Shown here: positions 16,173 to 24,636 of the stretch, piece after piece
Layout of the letters: each line of letters begins with the position of its first letter
How positions within the stretch are numbered: the first letter of the stretch is position 1
Assembly: GCA_900465685.1 (NCBI GenBank)
Contig: UEGR01000028.1
Location: 1-34,387, forward strand
DNA length: 34,387 bases
Direction of reading: 5' to 3'
DNA from: Hyphomicrobiales bacterium
GTDB lineage: Bacteria; Pseudomonadota; Alphaproteobacteria; Rhizobiales; Rhizobiaceae
Made by a program: the position numbers and the translations under genes
The notes under the pieces: model-generated
Told to the model about the DNA's origin: nothing
The model's input: the letters and a program-made list of their open reading frames with translations, nothing else
Databases searched by the model: none

Positions 16173-17188
16173 TGGCCGAGATGCGGATATTGAGCGAAGG
16201 TGATCTCCGTCAGTTCATAACCCTCGATCTGGAAAGCATTGCCTGTGTTGAGGATGCGTTTCGTGCGCTTGCAAGCGGCAAAGTTAGTATGCCGCCAATC
16301 CTCCGGCTCGATATCCCCTCTGAGCGCGGAGAAGTCGACGTTAAAACCGCCTATATTCCTGGCCTCGACAGTTTCGCCATCAAAATCAGTCCCGGATTTT
16401 TCAACAATCCGTCCATTGGCTTGCCCTCAACGAACGGCTTAATGATCCAGTTCTCGGCTAAGACCGGACTTATCGAAGCCGTGCTGCTCGACAATGGCTA
16501 TCTGACAGATGTGCGCACCGCCGCAGCGGGTGCAGTTGCTGCAAAATATCTGGCGCGTGAAGACGCGACCACAGCGGCAATCTTCGGTGCAGGCATTCAG
16601 GCCCAGTTGCAGCTGGAAGCCTTGACGCTGGTGCGACCGATCAAAGAGGCTCGTATCTGGGCGCGTGACTTCACCAAAGCGAAAAGTGTAGCCGCTAGTC
16701 TGGAACAGAAACTCAGTATCCCAGTCATTCCTGTGCAGGATGCTCGAAAAGCCTGCGCTGGTGTTGATATCATCGTCACGACGACTCCATCTGAAACACC
16801 GCTTCTCGACGCCGACTGGCTAGAGACAGGGCAGCATCTCACTGCAATGGGTTCTGATGCTGAACACAAGAATGAAATAAATCCCGCGATCTTCCGCCGT
16901 CCAGTCCTCTACGTTGCAGACAGCTTGAGCCAAACGCGCAGACTGGGCGAATTGCATCATGCAATTGAAGCCGGGATTGTCAGAGCCCATGCCTCTTTTC
17001 CGGAACTCGGACAGATCATTTCCGAGGACGGTATTTTTCATCGCAATGCAGAAGACATCACATTCTGCGACCTGACGGGTACGGGGGTTCAGGACACCGT
17101 CATTGCACGTCTTGCGACTGAGCGGGCGACCAAGCGCAACGCGGGCACCAAAATCGACTCGAACAAATCTGCTGGAGGCAATCAATGA
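16172..17188 (+). CDS. eutC: Ectoine utilisation protein EutC (ornithine cyclodeaminase/mu-crystallin family)
   Basis: A 338-residue protein of the ornithine cyclodeaminase/mu-crystallin fold with an NAD-binding Rossmann segment (IFGAGIQAQLQ), the VRTAAAGAVAAKYLA helix and a C-terminal CDLTGTGVQD segment typical of the family. In ectoine operons EutC works with EutB on hydroxyectoine-derived intermediates, probably as an imine or keto-imine reductase or cyclodeaminase-like enzyme; its exact reaction cannot be read from sequence. It is translationally coupled on both sides: TGATG with eutB and ATGA with doeA. Confidence 0.88.
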   Translation: MAEMRILSEGDLRQFITLDLESIACVEDAFRALASGKVSMPPILRLDIPSERGEVDVKTAYIPGLDSFAIKISPGFFNNPSIGLPSTNGLMIQFSAKTGLIEAVLLDNGYLTDVRTAAAGAVAAKYLAREDATTAAIFGAGIQAQLQLEALTLVRPIKEARIWARDFTKAKSVAASLEQKLSIPVIPVQDARKACAGVDIIVTTTPSETPLLDADWLETGQHLTAMGSDAEHKNEINPAIFRRPVLYVADSLSQTRRLGELHHAIEAGIVRAHASFPELGQIISEDGIFHRNAEDITFCDLTGTGVQDTVIARLATERATKRNAGTKIDSNKSAGGNQ

Positions 17189-18363
17189 GCGTTGAACTCA
17201 ATTTCACCCGCGCCGAGTATGATGCCAGAATTGCCAAGACCAGACGCGCGATGGAAAAGGCCGGTTTCGATATTATCATCGTAACGGACCCATCCAACAT
17301 GCACTGGCTGACCGGTTACGACGGCTGGTCCTTCTATGTCCATCAATGTGTCGTTCTTGCGATGGATGGAGAACCGATCTGGTATGGGCGTGGTCAGGAC
17401 GGAAACGGCGCCAAGCGCACGGCCTGGATCGGTCATGACAACATCATTGGCTACCCGGATCATTATGTGCAGTCGCTGGAGCGGCATCCAATGGATTTGC
17501 TGGCGTCCATCCTGGACGACAAGGGGTGGGGCAACAAGACAATCGCGGTGGAGTTCGACAATTACTGGTACACCGCCGCCGCCCATCATGCCTTGCAGAA
17601 AAACCTGCGAAACGCGCGTTTCAAGGATGCGCAGGGGCTGGTGAACTGGCAACGCGCAGTCAAAAGCCCCACAGAGATCGACTATATGCGCAAGGCTGGC
17701 CGTATTGTTGAAGCCATGCACAAGCGGATCGTCGACACGATCGAACCGGGTATGCGCAAATGCGATCTGGTGGCGGAAATCTACGATGCAGGAACGCGTG
17801 GCGTCGGTGAATTTGGCGGTGATTATCCGGCCATTGTGCCGCTCTTGCCGTCTGGTGCAGATGCTTCGGCCCCGCATTTGACTTGGAACGACTTACCAAT
17901 GAAGTCCGGTGAAGGCACGTTCTTTGAGATCGCCGGTTGCTACAAGCGCTATCATTGTCCACTGTCTCGCACGGTCTTTCTCGGCAAGCCCACGCAGGCA
18001 TTTCTCGATGCCGAAAAGGCCACATTGGAGGGGATGGAAGCGGGTCTTGCAGCCGCCCGTCCCGGCAATACATGCGAAGATATTGCCGCAGGATTTTTCG
18101 GTGTTCTGAAAAAATATGGCATCGTGAAAGACAATCGCACTGGCTATTCGATTGGGCTTTCCTATCCACCAGACTGGGGCGAACGCACAATGAGCCTGAG
18201 ATCCGGCGACCGCACTGAATTGCAGCCGGGCATGACTTTCCACTTCATGACAGGGCTTTGGCTCGAAACCATGGGGCTGGAGATCACCGAAAGCATCGTC
18301 ATTACCGAAACCGGCGTCGAATGTCTTTCAAACGTACCGCGCAAGCTGATGGTCAAGGACTAG
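17185..18363 (+). CDS. doeA: Ectoine hydrolase DoeA/EutD (M24-like)
   Basis: This 392-residue protein has the creatinase/aminopeptidase P (M24) two-domain build and opens the ectoine ring to acetyl-2,4-diaminobutyrate in the cytoplasm. Two first-shell positions where M24 peptidases have metal-binding Asp are changed: the DxG site reads FFEIAG (Glu248) and the second, normally D-x-TRT, reads HCPLSRT. This fits published work on EutD, in which a glutamate, not a metal centre, forms a covalent intermediate; Glu248 is the likely equivalent. It overlaps eutC by ATGA and is followed 7 bases later by doeB, its physical partner in the reported hydrolase-deacetylase complex. Confidence 0.93.
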   Translation: MSVELNFTRAEYDARIAKTRRAMEKAGFDIIIVTDPSNMHWLTGYDGWSFYVHQCVVLAMDGEPIWYGRGQDGNGAKRTAWIGHDNIIGYPDHYVQSLERHPMDLLASILDDKGWGNKTIAVEFDNYWYTAAAHHALQKNLRNARFKDAQGLVNWQRAVKSPTEIDYMRKAGRIVEAMHKRIVDTIEPGMRKCDLVAEIYDAGTRGVGEFGGDYPAIVPLLPSGADASAPHLTWNDLPMKSGEGTFFEIAGCYKRYHCPLSRTVFLGKPTQAFLDAEKATLEGMEAGLAAARPGNTCEDIAAGFFGVLKKYGIVKDNRTGYSIGLSYPPDWGERTMSLRSGDRTELQPGMTFHFMTGLWLETMGLEITESIVITETGVECLSNVPRKLMVKD

Positions 18364-18370
18364 GTCTGTC

Positions 18371-19399
18371 ATGATGCACACAACGCCCCCTTCCCGCCCT
18401 TCCCCAATCACGCCGAGTGTCGATCTCAACCGGGATGGGATTCAGCATGGTCATTTGCGGCTGCCTTGGTCGCGGGACGATTCCGCCTGGGGTTCAGTGA
18501 TGGTCCCCATTTGCGTGATCCGCAACGGCGACGGTCCGACAGCGCTGCTTACAGGCGCCAACCATGGCGACGAGTATGAAGGTCCCGTTGCACTGTATGA
18601 TCTCGCAGCGAATCTGAAGCCGGATCAGATCAAAGGTCGCGTCATCATCGTGCCTGCGATGAATTTTCCGGCCTTTCAAGCGGGCACACGCACCTCGCCA
18701 ATCGATAAGGGCAATCTCAATCGCAGTTTTCCGGGCCGCCCCGATGGTACCGTGACGGAGAAAATTGCCGACTACTTCACCCGCTATCTGTTGCCGGAAG
18801 CAGATATCGTTCTGGACTTTCATTCAGGAGGTCGCACGCTGGATTTTCTGCCCTATGCGGCTGCTCATGCTTTGCCGAACAAAGCGCAGGAGAAGAATTG
18901 CTTCGCCGCCGTGAAAGCCTTCTGCGCGCCCTATTCGATGCGCATGATCGAGATTGATGCCGTTGGCATGTATGACACAACTGCGGAAGAAGCAGGGAAG
19001 CTCTTTGTAACAACCGAGCTTGCCGGTGGTGGTACCATATCCGCCCTAACGGCTACCATTGCCAAACGCGGCGTTCGCAACCTTTTGCGTCATTCCGGCA
19101 TTCTGGAAGGTGAGATAGAACATTCACCGACTGTCTGGCTTGATATGCCGTCACAGGATTGTTTCGGCTTTGCAGACACAGATGGCCTTCTGGAGCCACT
19201 TGTCGATCTGGGTTCCGCAGTTCGCAAAGGCGATGTCGTTGCCCGTGTGCATAGCATCGCGCGAACGGGCGGCGCGGCGCAGGAATATCGCGCAGCTCTC
19301 GACGGTGTTCTGGCTGCACGTCACTTTCCAGGCCTCGTCAAGATGGGTGATTGCCTCTCGGTTATTGCCACGATCTGCGAGGAGCCCGTCGCAAACTAG
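18371..19399 (+). CDS. doeB: N-acetyl-L-2,4-diaminobutyrate deacetylase DoeB/EutE
   Basis: A 342-residue zinc deacetylase of the succinylglutamate desuccinylase/aspartoacylase family. The zinc site is complete: His65 and Glu68 (GANHGDEYEG) and His151 (DFHSGG), with Glu216 (VTTELAGG) as probable general base. NLNRSFPG near residues 115-122 is the usual substrate-contact segment. It removes acetate from the DoeA product to give 2,4-diaminobutyrate. Two adjacent ATG codons start the frame, and AAGGACTAGG lies upstream in the end of doeA. A 73-base gap separates it from ehuB, with a weak CCGGT/ACCGG hairpin. Confidence 0.93.
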   Translation: MMHTTPPSRPSPITPSVDLNRDGIQHGHLRLPWSRDDSAWGSVMVPICVIRNGDGPTALLTGANHGDEYEGPVALYDLAANLKPDQIKGRVIIVPAMNFPAFQAGTRTSPIDKGNLNRSFPGRPDGTVTEKIADYFTRYLLPEADIVLDFHSGGRTLDFLPYAAAHALPNKAQEKNCFAAVKAFCAPYSMRMIEIDAVGMYDTTAEEAGKLFVTTELAGGGTISALTATIAKRGVRNLLRHSGILEGEIEHSPTVWLDMPSQDCFGFADTDGLLEPLVDLGSAVRKGDVVARVHSIARTGGAAQEYRAALDGVLAARHFPGLVKMGDCLSVIATICEEPVAN

Positions 19400-19472
19400 C
19401 GAGCCAACAGAGACACTGAAGCAATAAGCCGGTGCCAAACAAAACCGGTAATTTTAAAGAGGAGTGAACACG

Positions 19473-20336
19473 ATGCGCATGAAACTTTATACGATTTCCA
19501 CCTTGCTTTCTGCGGCGGCTACGCTTGCCCTCACCTTGCCGTCTCAAGCCGTCACGATTGACGAGCTTAAAAGCGCTGGCTTTGTGCGTGGGGCAACAGC
19601 CAATGAGATGCCTTATGGCTATATGGATGAAAGTGGCGCGGCCAAGGGTATCGGTCCCGATGTCGCGGCGGCGATCTTTAAAAAGCTCGGTATTGAGGAA
19701 GTCGACTGGACCGTGACGCCGTTCGGCTCTCTCATCCCCGGCTTGAAAGCGAAGCGCTTTGAGTTTGTTGCGGCTGAACAGAATGTCCTGCCGGAACGCT
19801 GCAAGCAGGTGCAGTTCACCGTTGCCAATTCCAGCTATGGCGAAGGCCTCTTGGTGCCCAAGGGAAATCCGAAAAACATCCATTCATACGATGATATCAA
19901 GAAAGATCCTTCCTTAAAGGTCGCGATTGTGTCGGGCGCTGATCAGATCGACTTTCTGCATGGAATGGGGATAGACGAGTCGCAGATCGTCATGATCCAA
20001 GGCAATGCCGATGCGCCATCCACGGTGCAAACTGGTAGAGCTGATGCCTATGCTGCAACCGAACTCACGGTTGCAAAGCTCGTTGAGAACTCGCCCCAGC
20101 TGGAACAGGCTCATCCGTTCACTGACCCCGTCGTTGATGGCAAATCGGCACGAAGCTTCGGCGCTTTCAGTTTCCGCCCTGAAGACAAGGAATTCTATGC
20201 GGCTTTTAACAAAGAGCTCATCGAGTTCAAGAAGACAGACGACTATAAAAAAATCCTGACAACATACGGACTTAGCGAAGAAAGCGTAGAAGCTGCTCGC
20301 ACGGCAGACACAGCAGCGCTCTGTAACGCAAAGTAA
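19473..20336 (+). CDS. ehuB: Ectoine/hydroxyectoine ABC transporter substrate-binding protein EhuB
   Basis: This 287-residue periplasmic protein of SBP family 3 (polar amino acid type) has a signal peptide with a probable cut after SQA (residue 26). Recognisable family segments are FVRGATANEMPYGYMDE and VDWTVTPFGSLIPGLKAKRF. I place the start at the ATG at 19473, eight bases after GAGGAG; a GTG at 19464 lies inside that ribosome site. EhuB binds ectoine and hydroxyectoine for EhuCD-EhuA. Placement right after the catabolic genes and before the other transporter subunits, and the hairpin downstream, suit the higher level needed for a binding protein. Confidence 0.92.
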   Translation: MRMKLYTISTLLSAAATLALTLPSQAVTIDELKSAGFVRGATANEMPYGYMDESGAAKGIGPDVAAAIFKKLGIEEVDWTVTPFGSLIPGLKAKRFEFVAAEQNVLPERCKQVQFTVANSSYGEGLLVPKGNPKNIHSYDDIKKDPSLKVAIVSGADQIDFLHGMGIDESQIVMIQGNADAPSTVQTGRADAYAATELTVAKLVENSPQLEQAHPFTDPVVDGKSARSFGAFSFRPEDKEFYAAFNKELIEFKKTDDYKKILTTYGLSEESVEAARTADTAALCNAK

Positions 20337-20347
20337 GCTTGTCAGCA

Positions 20348-20374
20348 CCCGCCGGTCTCAATGGGGTCGGCGGG
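20348..20374 (+). repeat. Intercistronic hairpin between ehuB and ehuC
   Basis: CCCGCCG (20348-20354) and CGGCGGG (20368-20374) make a perfect 7-bp GC stem with a 13-base loop 11 bases after the ehuB stop. No T run follows, so it is not a full terminator. Such hairpins after binding-protein genes often protect the upstream mRNA or reduce read-through. Confidence 0.55.
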
Positions 20375-20406
20375 GCCAATCCCTTCTCTGCCCGGGAGAC
20401 GACCCT

Positions 20407-21066
20407 ATGCATTGGACGGAATATCTACCCGCCCTTTTCAAAGGTGCCCAAGTCACCATCATTCTGGCTCTGAGCTCGATGGTGATTGGCACGATACTCG
20501 CATTTGCTGCTGGCATAGCTCGCTTTGCAGGTGGACCGCTATTGTCTGCCATTGCAGTGATCTATATTGAAGTCTTCCGTGGTACATCGCTTCTCGTGCA
20601 GCTGTTCTGGCTCTACTATGCTTTGCCGCTTATCGGCATTTCCTTCGACCCGATCACGACCGGCATTATGGGGCTGGGACTGAATATAGGTGCTTATGGC
20701 GCGGAAGTCGTGCGTGGCGCACTGCAGGCCGTACCGGAAGCCCAACATGAAGCTGCGCGAGCGTTGAATTTTGGCAAGCGGCACACGCTGTTTCATATTG
20801 TCTTGCCACAGGCAATCGTGGAAATGATGCCAGCTTTTGGCAATCTCGCTATCCACAATCTCAAGGACACTGCCCTTGCCTCTCTTATCGCTATCAGTGA
20901 TTTGACATTTCAGGCCCAGAGATTGCGCAACCTGACGCTGGATAGCGTCACCATTTACTCCCTGACACTGCTTGGCTATTTCACGATGGCCCTGGTGCTT
21001 GCAACCGCAATCCGATGGTTGGAGCGCCGTCTCCGACGCCAGACGATGGCTGGAGGTTTCGCATGA
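20407..21066 (+). CDS. ehuC: Ectoine/hydroxyectoine ABC transporter permease EhuC
   Basis: A 219-residue inner-membrane permease of the HisM/GlnP amino acid type. Several hydrophobic helices are visible, and the cytoplasmic EAA loop reads EAARALNFGKRHTLFHIVLP. The FRGTSLLVQLFWLYY segment is typical of this subfamily. It forms the channel with EhuD. The ATG follows GGGAG by about 9 bases, and its stop overlaps the ehuD start (ATGA). Confidence 0.92.
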   Translation: MHWTEYLPALFKGAQVTIILALSSMVIGTILAFAAGIARFAGGPLLSAIAVIYIEVFRGTSLLVQLFWLYYALPLIGISFDPITTGIMGLGLNIGAYGAEVVRGALQAVPEAQHEAARALNFGKRHTLFHIVLPQAIVEMMPAFGNLAIHNLKDTALASLIAISDLTFQAQRLRNLTLDSVTIYSLTLLGYFTMALVLATAIRWLERRLRRQTMAGGFA

Positions 21067-21755
21067 TATATGGTTATGCCTGGGACACCTCGTCCACCTT
21101 ATCCTTCGCCATATCAATCCTGCCGATCCTCGCCATCGGTCTGACCGTAACGCTGAAAGCCGCAGCAACCGGTTTTGCCATCGCTTTGGTACTTGGACTG
21201 GTCTTCGCGCTTTTGCGCCGTAGTCGTTTCAAGATCATATCTTGGCCGACCGTTGTTGTTGTGGAGTTTCTGCGCGATACACCACTCTTGGTCCAGCTCT
21301 TCTTCCTCTATTACGTGTTGCCGGTCTACGGCATCGTCCTGCCCGCGTTTTTGACAGGTGCACTGGCACTTGGCCTGCAATATTCGGCCTACACATCGGA
21401 AGTCTATCGCGGCGGCATTGAGGCCATCCCTCGCGGACAGTGGGAAGCCGCACGCGCACTCAATCTAACGCCTTGGCGGACCTATCGCGATATTGTGATT
21501 CCGCAAGCAGTCCCCCGCATCGTCCCAGCCATGGGCAATTATCTGGTTTCAATGCTCAAGGAAACGCCGGTTCTATCGGTGGTCAGCATTGTCGACATGC
21601 TCAATCTTGCAAATCTGATTGGTGACCGTACGTTCGAGTATCTCGTACCATTGTCAATGGTTGGCCTGATCTTCCTCATCCTGACGCTCATCTGCTCGAC
21701 AGCCATCCGTGTGCTTGAGCGCAAACTTCCAAAGAACGGGATCGCTCTCAAATGA
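21063..21755 (+). CDS. ehuD: Ectoine/hydroxyectoine ABC transporter permease EhuD
   Basis: The second permease, 230 residues, carries the same subfamily marks ([22 protein letters not shown] loop [20 protein letters not shown]). I take the ATG at 21063 that overlaps the ehuC stop as ATGA; a longer frame starting at 21015 would add 16 unrelated residues inside ehuC. Its stop overlaps the ehuA ATG in the same way, so ehuC, ehuD and ehuA form one coupled block. Confidence 0.92.
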   Translation: MIYGYAWDTSSTLSFAISILPILAIGLTVTLKAAATGFAIALVLGLVFALLRRSRFKIISWPTVVVVEFLRDTPLLVQLFFLYYVLPVYGIVLPAFLTGALALGLQYSAYTSEVYRGGIEAIPRGQWEAARALNLTPWRTYRDIVIPQAVPRIVPAMGNYLVSMLKETPVLSVVSIVDMLNLANLIGDRTFEYLVPLSMVGLIFLILTLICSTAIRVLERKLPKNGIALK

Positions 21756-22516
21756 CCCAGGAAATCATTCGCTTTCAGAACGTCATCAAACGCTTTGGAG
21801 CACTGACCGTATTGGATCAGTTCAATTTCTCGGTCACCACTGGCGAGAAAGTCACGCTCATCGGCCCTTCCGGCTCAGGTAAATCTACCGTGCTTCGGAT
21901 ATTGATGACCCTCGAACCCTTTCAGGAAGGCACCCTGGAATTAGATGGCATGCCCTACCATGAAGCGGGCGGCAAGGAGCCGTTTCATGCCAGTGAAGCG
22001 CATCTACGCAAGATCAGATCGCATGTCGGAATGGTGTTTCAAAGCTTCAATCTCTTTCCCCACATGTCCGTGTTGCGCAACATCATCGAAGCGCCGGTTC
22101 ATGTCCTCGGGCTCAAGCGGGCCGAAGCCGAAGCGCGCGCGCTGGACCTGCTATCGCTTGTTGGCCTTTCGGACAAGAAGGATCACTATCCATCACAACT
22201 ATCAGGCGGCCAACAGCAGCGCGTCGCCATCGCGCGATCTCTGGCAATGCGTCCTCGCGTTCTGCTCTTTGATGAGCCGACATCGGCGCTCGATCCCCAG
22301 CTAGTCGGCGAAGTGCTATCGGTCATACGCAGCCTCGCACAGGAGCACGATCTCACCATGCTTCTGGTGACCCATGAGATGCGCTTTGCGCGCGAAGTCT
22401 CTGATCGCGTGTGCTTTTTCGACAAAGGGCGCATCTGCGAACAGGGCACGCCCGAACAGATATTTCAAGCGCCGAAAGAACAGCGAACCAAGGAGTTTCT
22501 CCAGTCTGTCCTATAA
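21752..22516 (+). CDS. ehuA: Ectoine/hydroxyectoine ABC transporter ATP-binding protein EhuA
   Basis: A 254-residue ATPase of the polar amino acid family with Walker [10 protein letters not shown] (38-46), Q-loop [13 protein letters not shown], signature [16 protein letters not shown], Walker [14 protein letters not shown] and switch His in VTHEM. It powers ectoine uptake with EhuBCD. It is the last gene of the operon and ends 2 bases before the stop codon of the convergent regulator, with no room for a terminator between them. Confidence 0.93.
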   Translation: MTQEIIRFQNVIKRFGALTVLDQFNFSVTTGEKVTLIGPSGSGKSTVLRILMTLEPFQEGTLELDGMPYHEAGGKEPFHASEAHLRKIRSHVGMVFQSFNLFPHMSVLRNIIEAPVHVLGLKRAEAEARALDLLSLVGLSDKKDHYPSQLSGGQQQRVAIARSLAMRPRVLLFDEPTSALDPQLVGEVLSVIRSLAQEHDLTMLLVTHEMRFAREVSDRVCFFDKGRICEQGTPEQIFQAPKEQRTKEFLQSVL

Positions 22517-22518
22517 GG

Positions 22519-23913
22519 TCAGGCGATGGCGCCGACATCATAAACAGGAGGAAGCTGCGCGCAGGTCTCTCGGATTGTCTCGAGCGCCTTGCGCAATGCT
22601 GTGCGGGACAACCGCCCGCCAAGGCAAATCCGAATACCTCCGTGACCACGATCAGCGCCAGCGACAAACGGATCCGAAGGCGTTACCGCAACACCCTTGT
22701 TGGCCAGTGCTCTCACCAGCCCATCTTCCGACCAGTGGCGCGGAATCTTGAGCCAGGCGCATAACGACAGCGGATTGCTCCCCGCGATCAAAGACCCCAG
22801 AATATCGCTGACCTGCGCCTGTCTTGTTCTCAACTCACCGCGTTGGATTTCGAGCAGTTCATTAACCGTGCCGTCCTCTATCCAGCGGCTCGCCATTTCA
22901 CTTAGAAGGTTAACCCCGCTCCAACTGGTCACACGCAAGATGGACGCGACACGGATGGAATATTGCGAGGGCACAACGAGATAGCCGGTACGAAGTCCCG
23001 TCATCACAGTCTTTGTGAAGCTCGTGACGAAAAAGCCAAGATTTGGAAGCAATTCCGGCATTGAGGGCAATCGTTCTTCCAGTATCGGTTTGTAAACCTC
23101 GTCTTCGATAACACACACGTCATATCTGGCTGCGATTTCGGCAATCGCCATGCGGCGTTGCGCGGACATGAGATGACTTGTTGGATTGCCAAGAGTTGGG
23201 ATCAAAACAAGCGCACGTACATCTCCGGCTTTGCATGCCATTTCAAAGGCATCCGGAATGACGCCTTGTTCGTCGATTGGCAGGCCGCGTAACGTAAAGC
23301 CGAGCACGTTTGCGAGCCCGATAATGCCATGATCAGTCAAGCGTTCGGTCAGTACAACCTCACCCGGCTGAACAATCGTTGCGACCGCAAGAAACAAGCC
23401 ATGCGCCGCTCCATTCGTAATGACGATACGGCCCGGATCTACATCAACGGAAAGTCCGCGGAGCCATTCCTGCGCAACCGCACGATGACGATCCAGACCT
23501 GCAATCGGACGACATGGCCGCATGAAACTGGCATTTTCGGATTGGCTTAACTGTTCGAACAGACGCTTTGAGGCCCGCTCATGCGCTTCTGTATAGACAG
23601 CCCGTATAATCGACATATCGGCAGTACCGCTTGGGTCACGGTCCAGCATGAAACGATCAGCACGCTCGGTCACGCGATTGCAGACATATGTTCCGCGACC
23701 AACCTCGCCGCGTAGATAGCCGCGTCGTTCGGCCTCTTTATAGCTAATACTGACGGTTTGAACCGAGAGACCAAGCCTGTGCGCCAGCTCGCGATGGGTC
23801 GGCATTTGGGTCGACGGTTGCAGAATACCGTTCTCTATATCGTCGACGATTTTTTCTGTCAGAAGTCGATGCTTGGTTGCGCCTTTGCGCAACTCCAATA
23901 CAGGTTTCCACAT
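22519..23913 (-). CDS. enuR: MocR/GntR-family regulator of ectoine use (EnuR/EutR-like)
   Basis: This 464-residue protein joins an N-terminal GntR winged helix (about 10-80; MPTHRELAHRLGLSVQTVS) to a PLP-binding aminotransferase-fold domain (about 110-460). The PLP lysine is Lys301 in TSFTKTVMTGLRTGY, almost the same position as Lys302 reported for Ruegeria EnuR. In that family the lysine-bound PLP reacts with diaminobutyrate or its acetyl form to relieve repression of ectoine genes. It is convergent with ehuA and next to the operon it should control. The fold-I domain is not expected to be a working aminotransferase. A long inverted repeat lies just upstream of its start. Confidence 0.88.
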   Translation of the reverse strand: MWKPVLELRKGATKHRLLTEKIVDDIENGILQPSTQMPTHRELAHRLGLSVQTVSISYKEAERRGYLRGEVGRGTYVCNRVTERADRFMLDRDPSGTADMSIIRAVYTEAHERASKRLFEQLSQSENASFMRPCRPIAGLDRHRAVAQEWLRGLSVDVDPGRIVITNGAAHGLFLAVATIVQPGEVVLTERLTDHGIIGLANVLGFTLRGLPIDEQGVIPDAFEMACKAGDVRALVLIPTLGNPTSHLMSAQRRMAIAEIAARYDVCVIEDEVYKPILEERLPSMPELLPNLGFFVTSFTKTVMTGLRTGYLVVPSQYSIRVASILRVTSWSGVNLLSEMASRWIEDGTVNELLEIQRGELRTRQAQVSDILGSLIAGSNPLSLCAWLKIPRHWSEDGLVRALANKGVAVTPSDPFVAGADRGHGGIRICLGGRLSRTALRKALETIRETCAQLPPVYDVGAIA

Positions 23914-23928
23914 GCGTGCACGGGCTCC

Positions 23929-23977
23929 ATCATGACAAAATGTCGATTGAACTGTTATATCGGTTTTTTGTCATGAT
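23929..23977 (-). promoter_or_regulatory. Long perfect inverted repeat upstream of enuR
   Basis: ATCATGACAAAA (23929-23940) is matched exactly in reverse complement by TTTTGTCATGAT (23966-23977), with 25 bases between. Centre-to-centre distance is 37 bp. The proximal arm ends 16 bases from the enuR ATG and overlaps its probable ribosome site region (TGGAG). This is a strong candidate for the autoregulatory operator of the MocR protein and may also affect the divergent gene at 24182. The remaining gap to 24181 holds a small TCCCGG/CCGGGA hairpin (24052-24070) and nothing else I recognise. Confidence 0.6.
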
Positions 23978-24181
23978 ATACACATTAAATCCTGCTCGAT
24001 TGAACTTTACCTGCACATTGTGAAACCGTGAAGTTATGATCGCGTGATCTATCCCGGGTCTTCGCCGGGACATGGTTTAACCTCAGAATAGCCCCGAAAC
24101 TAACTCTTTGCCGTCACATTGGACCTGTGCACTGGCGCCGTCGCCCCAAAACGCCTCAAGCAGAAATTCTGGAAAGGAAAG

Positions 24182-24553
24182 ATGATGCCAAGAATTGCAT
24201 CGCTTGCATTCGTAACTCTCGTCGCCCTGACCCCTGCCGCAATGGCTCAACAACAGGCACCGCAGCCTCCGGCCAATTCAGCACCTGCGACCCAGCAACC
24301 ATCGACAGCGCCAACCATACAAACCGTATCGGTCGTTGACATCAAGGAACTCCCGGCCGAAAGCCAGAAAGAAGTTCAGGCTGTTGTTGAAAAGCGGAGT
24401 GCCGATGATCTTACCAAGCTACGCACATCCGTAAAGACATTCCCGCAGGCACGCGAAGCGCTTCAACAAAAGGGCATGAACGAACAGGATGTCATTGCAG
24501 CCAGTCTATCGGAAAACGGGGCTTTGACACTGATCACGAAGAAGGCGAGCTAG
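24182..24553 (+). CDS. Small secreted Pro/Gln/Ala-rich protein of unknown function
   Basis: I do not recognise a family. The 123-residue product has a signal peptide ending AMAQ (cut near residue 21), a low-complexity stretch rich in Pro, Gln, Ala and Thr (about 21-48) and a soluble C-terminal part of about 75 residues with charged helices (LPAESQKEVQAVVEKRSADD). It is probably periplasmic; no lipobox cysteine is present. The start is one of two adjacent ATG codons (24182 or 24185) after AAAGGAAAG. It stands alone between the ectoine regulator and the capsule genes, with its own terminator, so context gives no function. Confidence 0.75.
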   Translation: MMPRIASLAFVTLVALTPAAMAQQQAPQPPANSAPATQQPSTAPTIQTVSVVDIKELPAESQKEVQAVVEKRSADDLTKLRTSVKTFPQAREALQQKGMNEQDVIAASLSENGALTLITKKAS

Positions 24554-24608
24554 GCGACCCCGCTCACGCATCGCATCCTTTGATCAATACCCCGTTGAAA
24601 ACATAAAG

Positions 24609-24631
24609 TCGGGCCGGAACGGTCCGATTTT
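24609..24631 (+). terminator. Rho-independent terminator after the small secreted protein gene
   Basis: TCGGGCCG (24609-24616), loop GAA and CGGTCCGA (24620-24627) form an 8-bp stem with one G-U pair, followed by TTTT. It ends 5 bases before the stop codon of the convergent kpsT-like gene. On the minus strand the stem has one mismatch, but it may also slow the capsule transcript. Confidence 0.75.
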
Positions 24632-24636
24632 CCAGA

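Noticed and set aside
22519..23913. A metabolic aminotransferase
   Set aside because: The N-terminal GntR helix-turn-helix and placement beside the ectoine operon show a MocR-type regulator.
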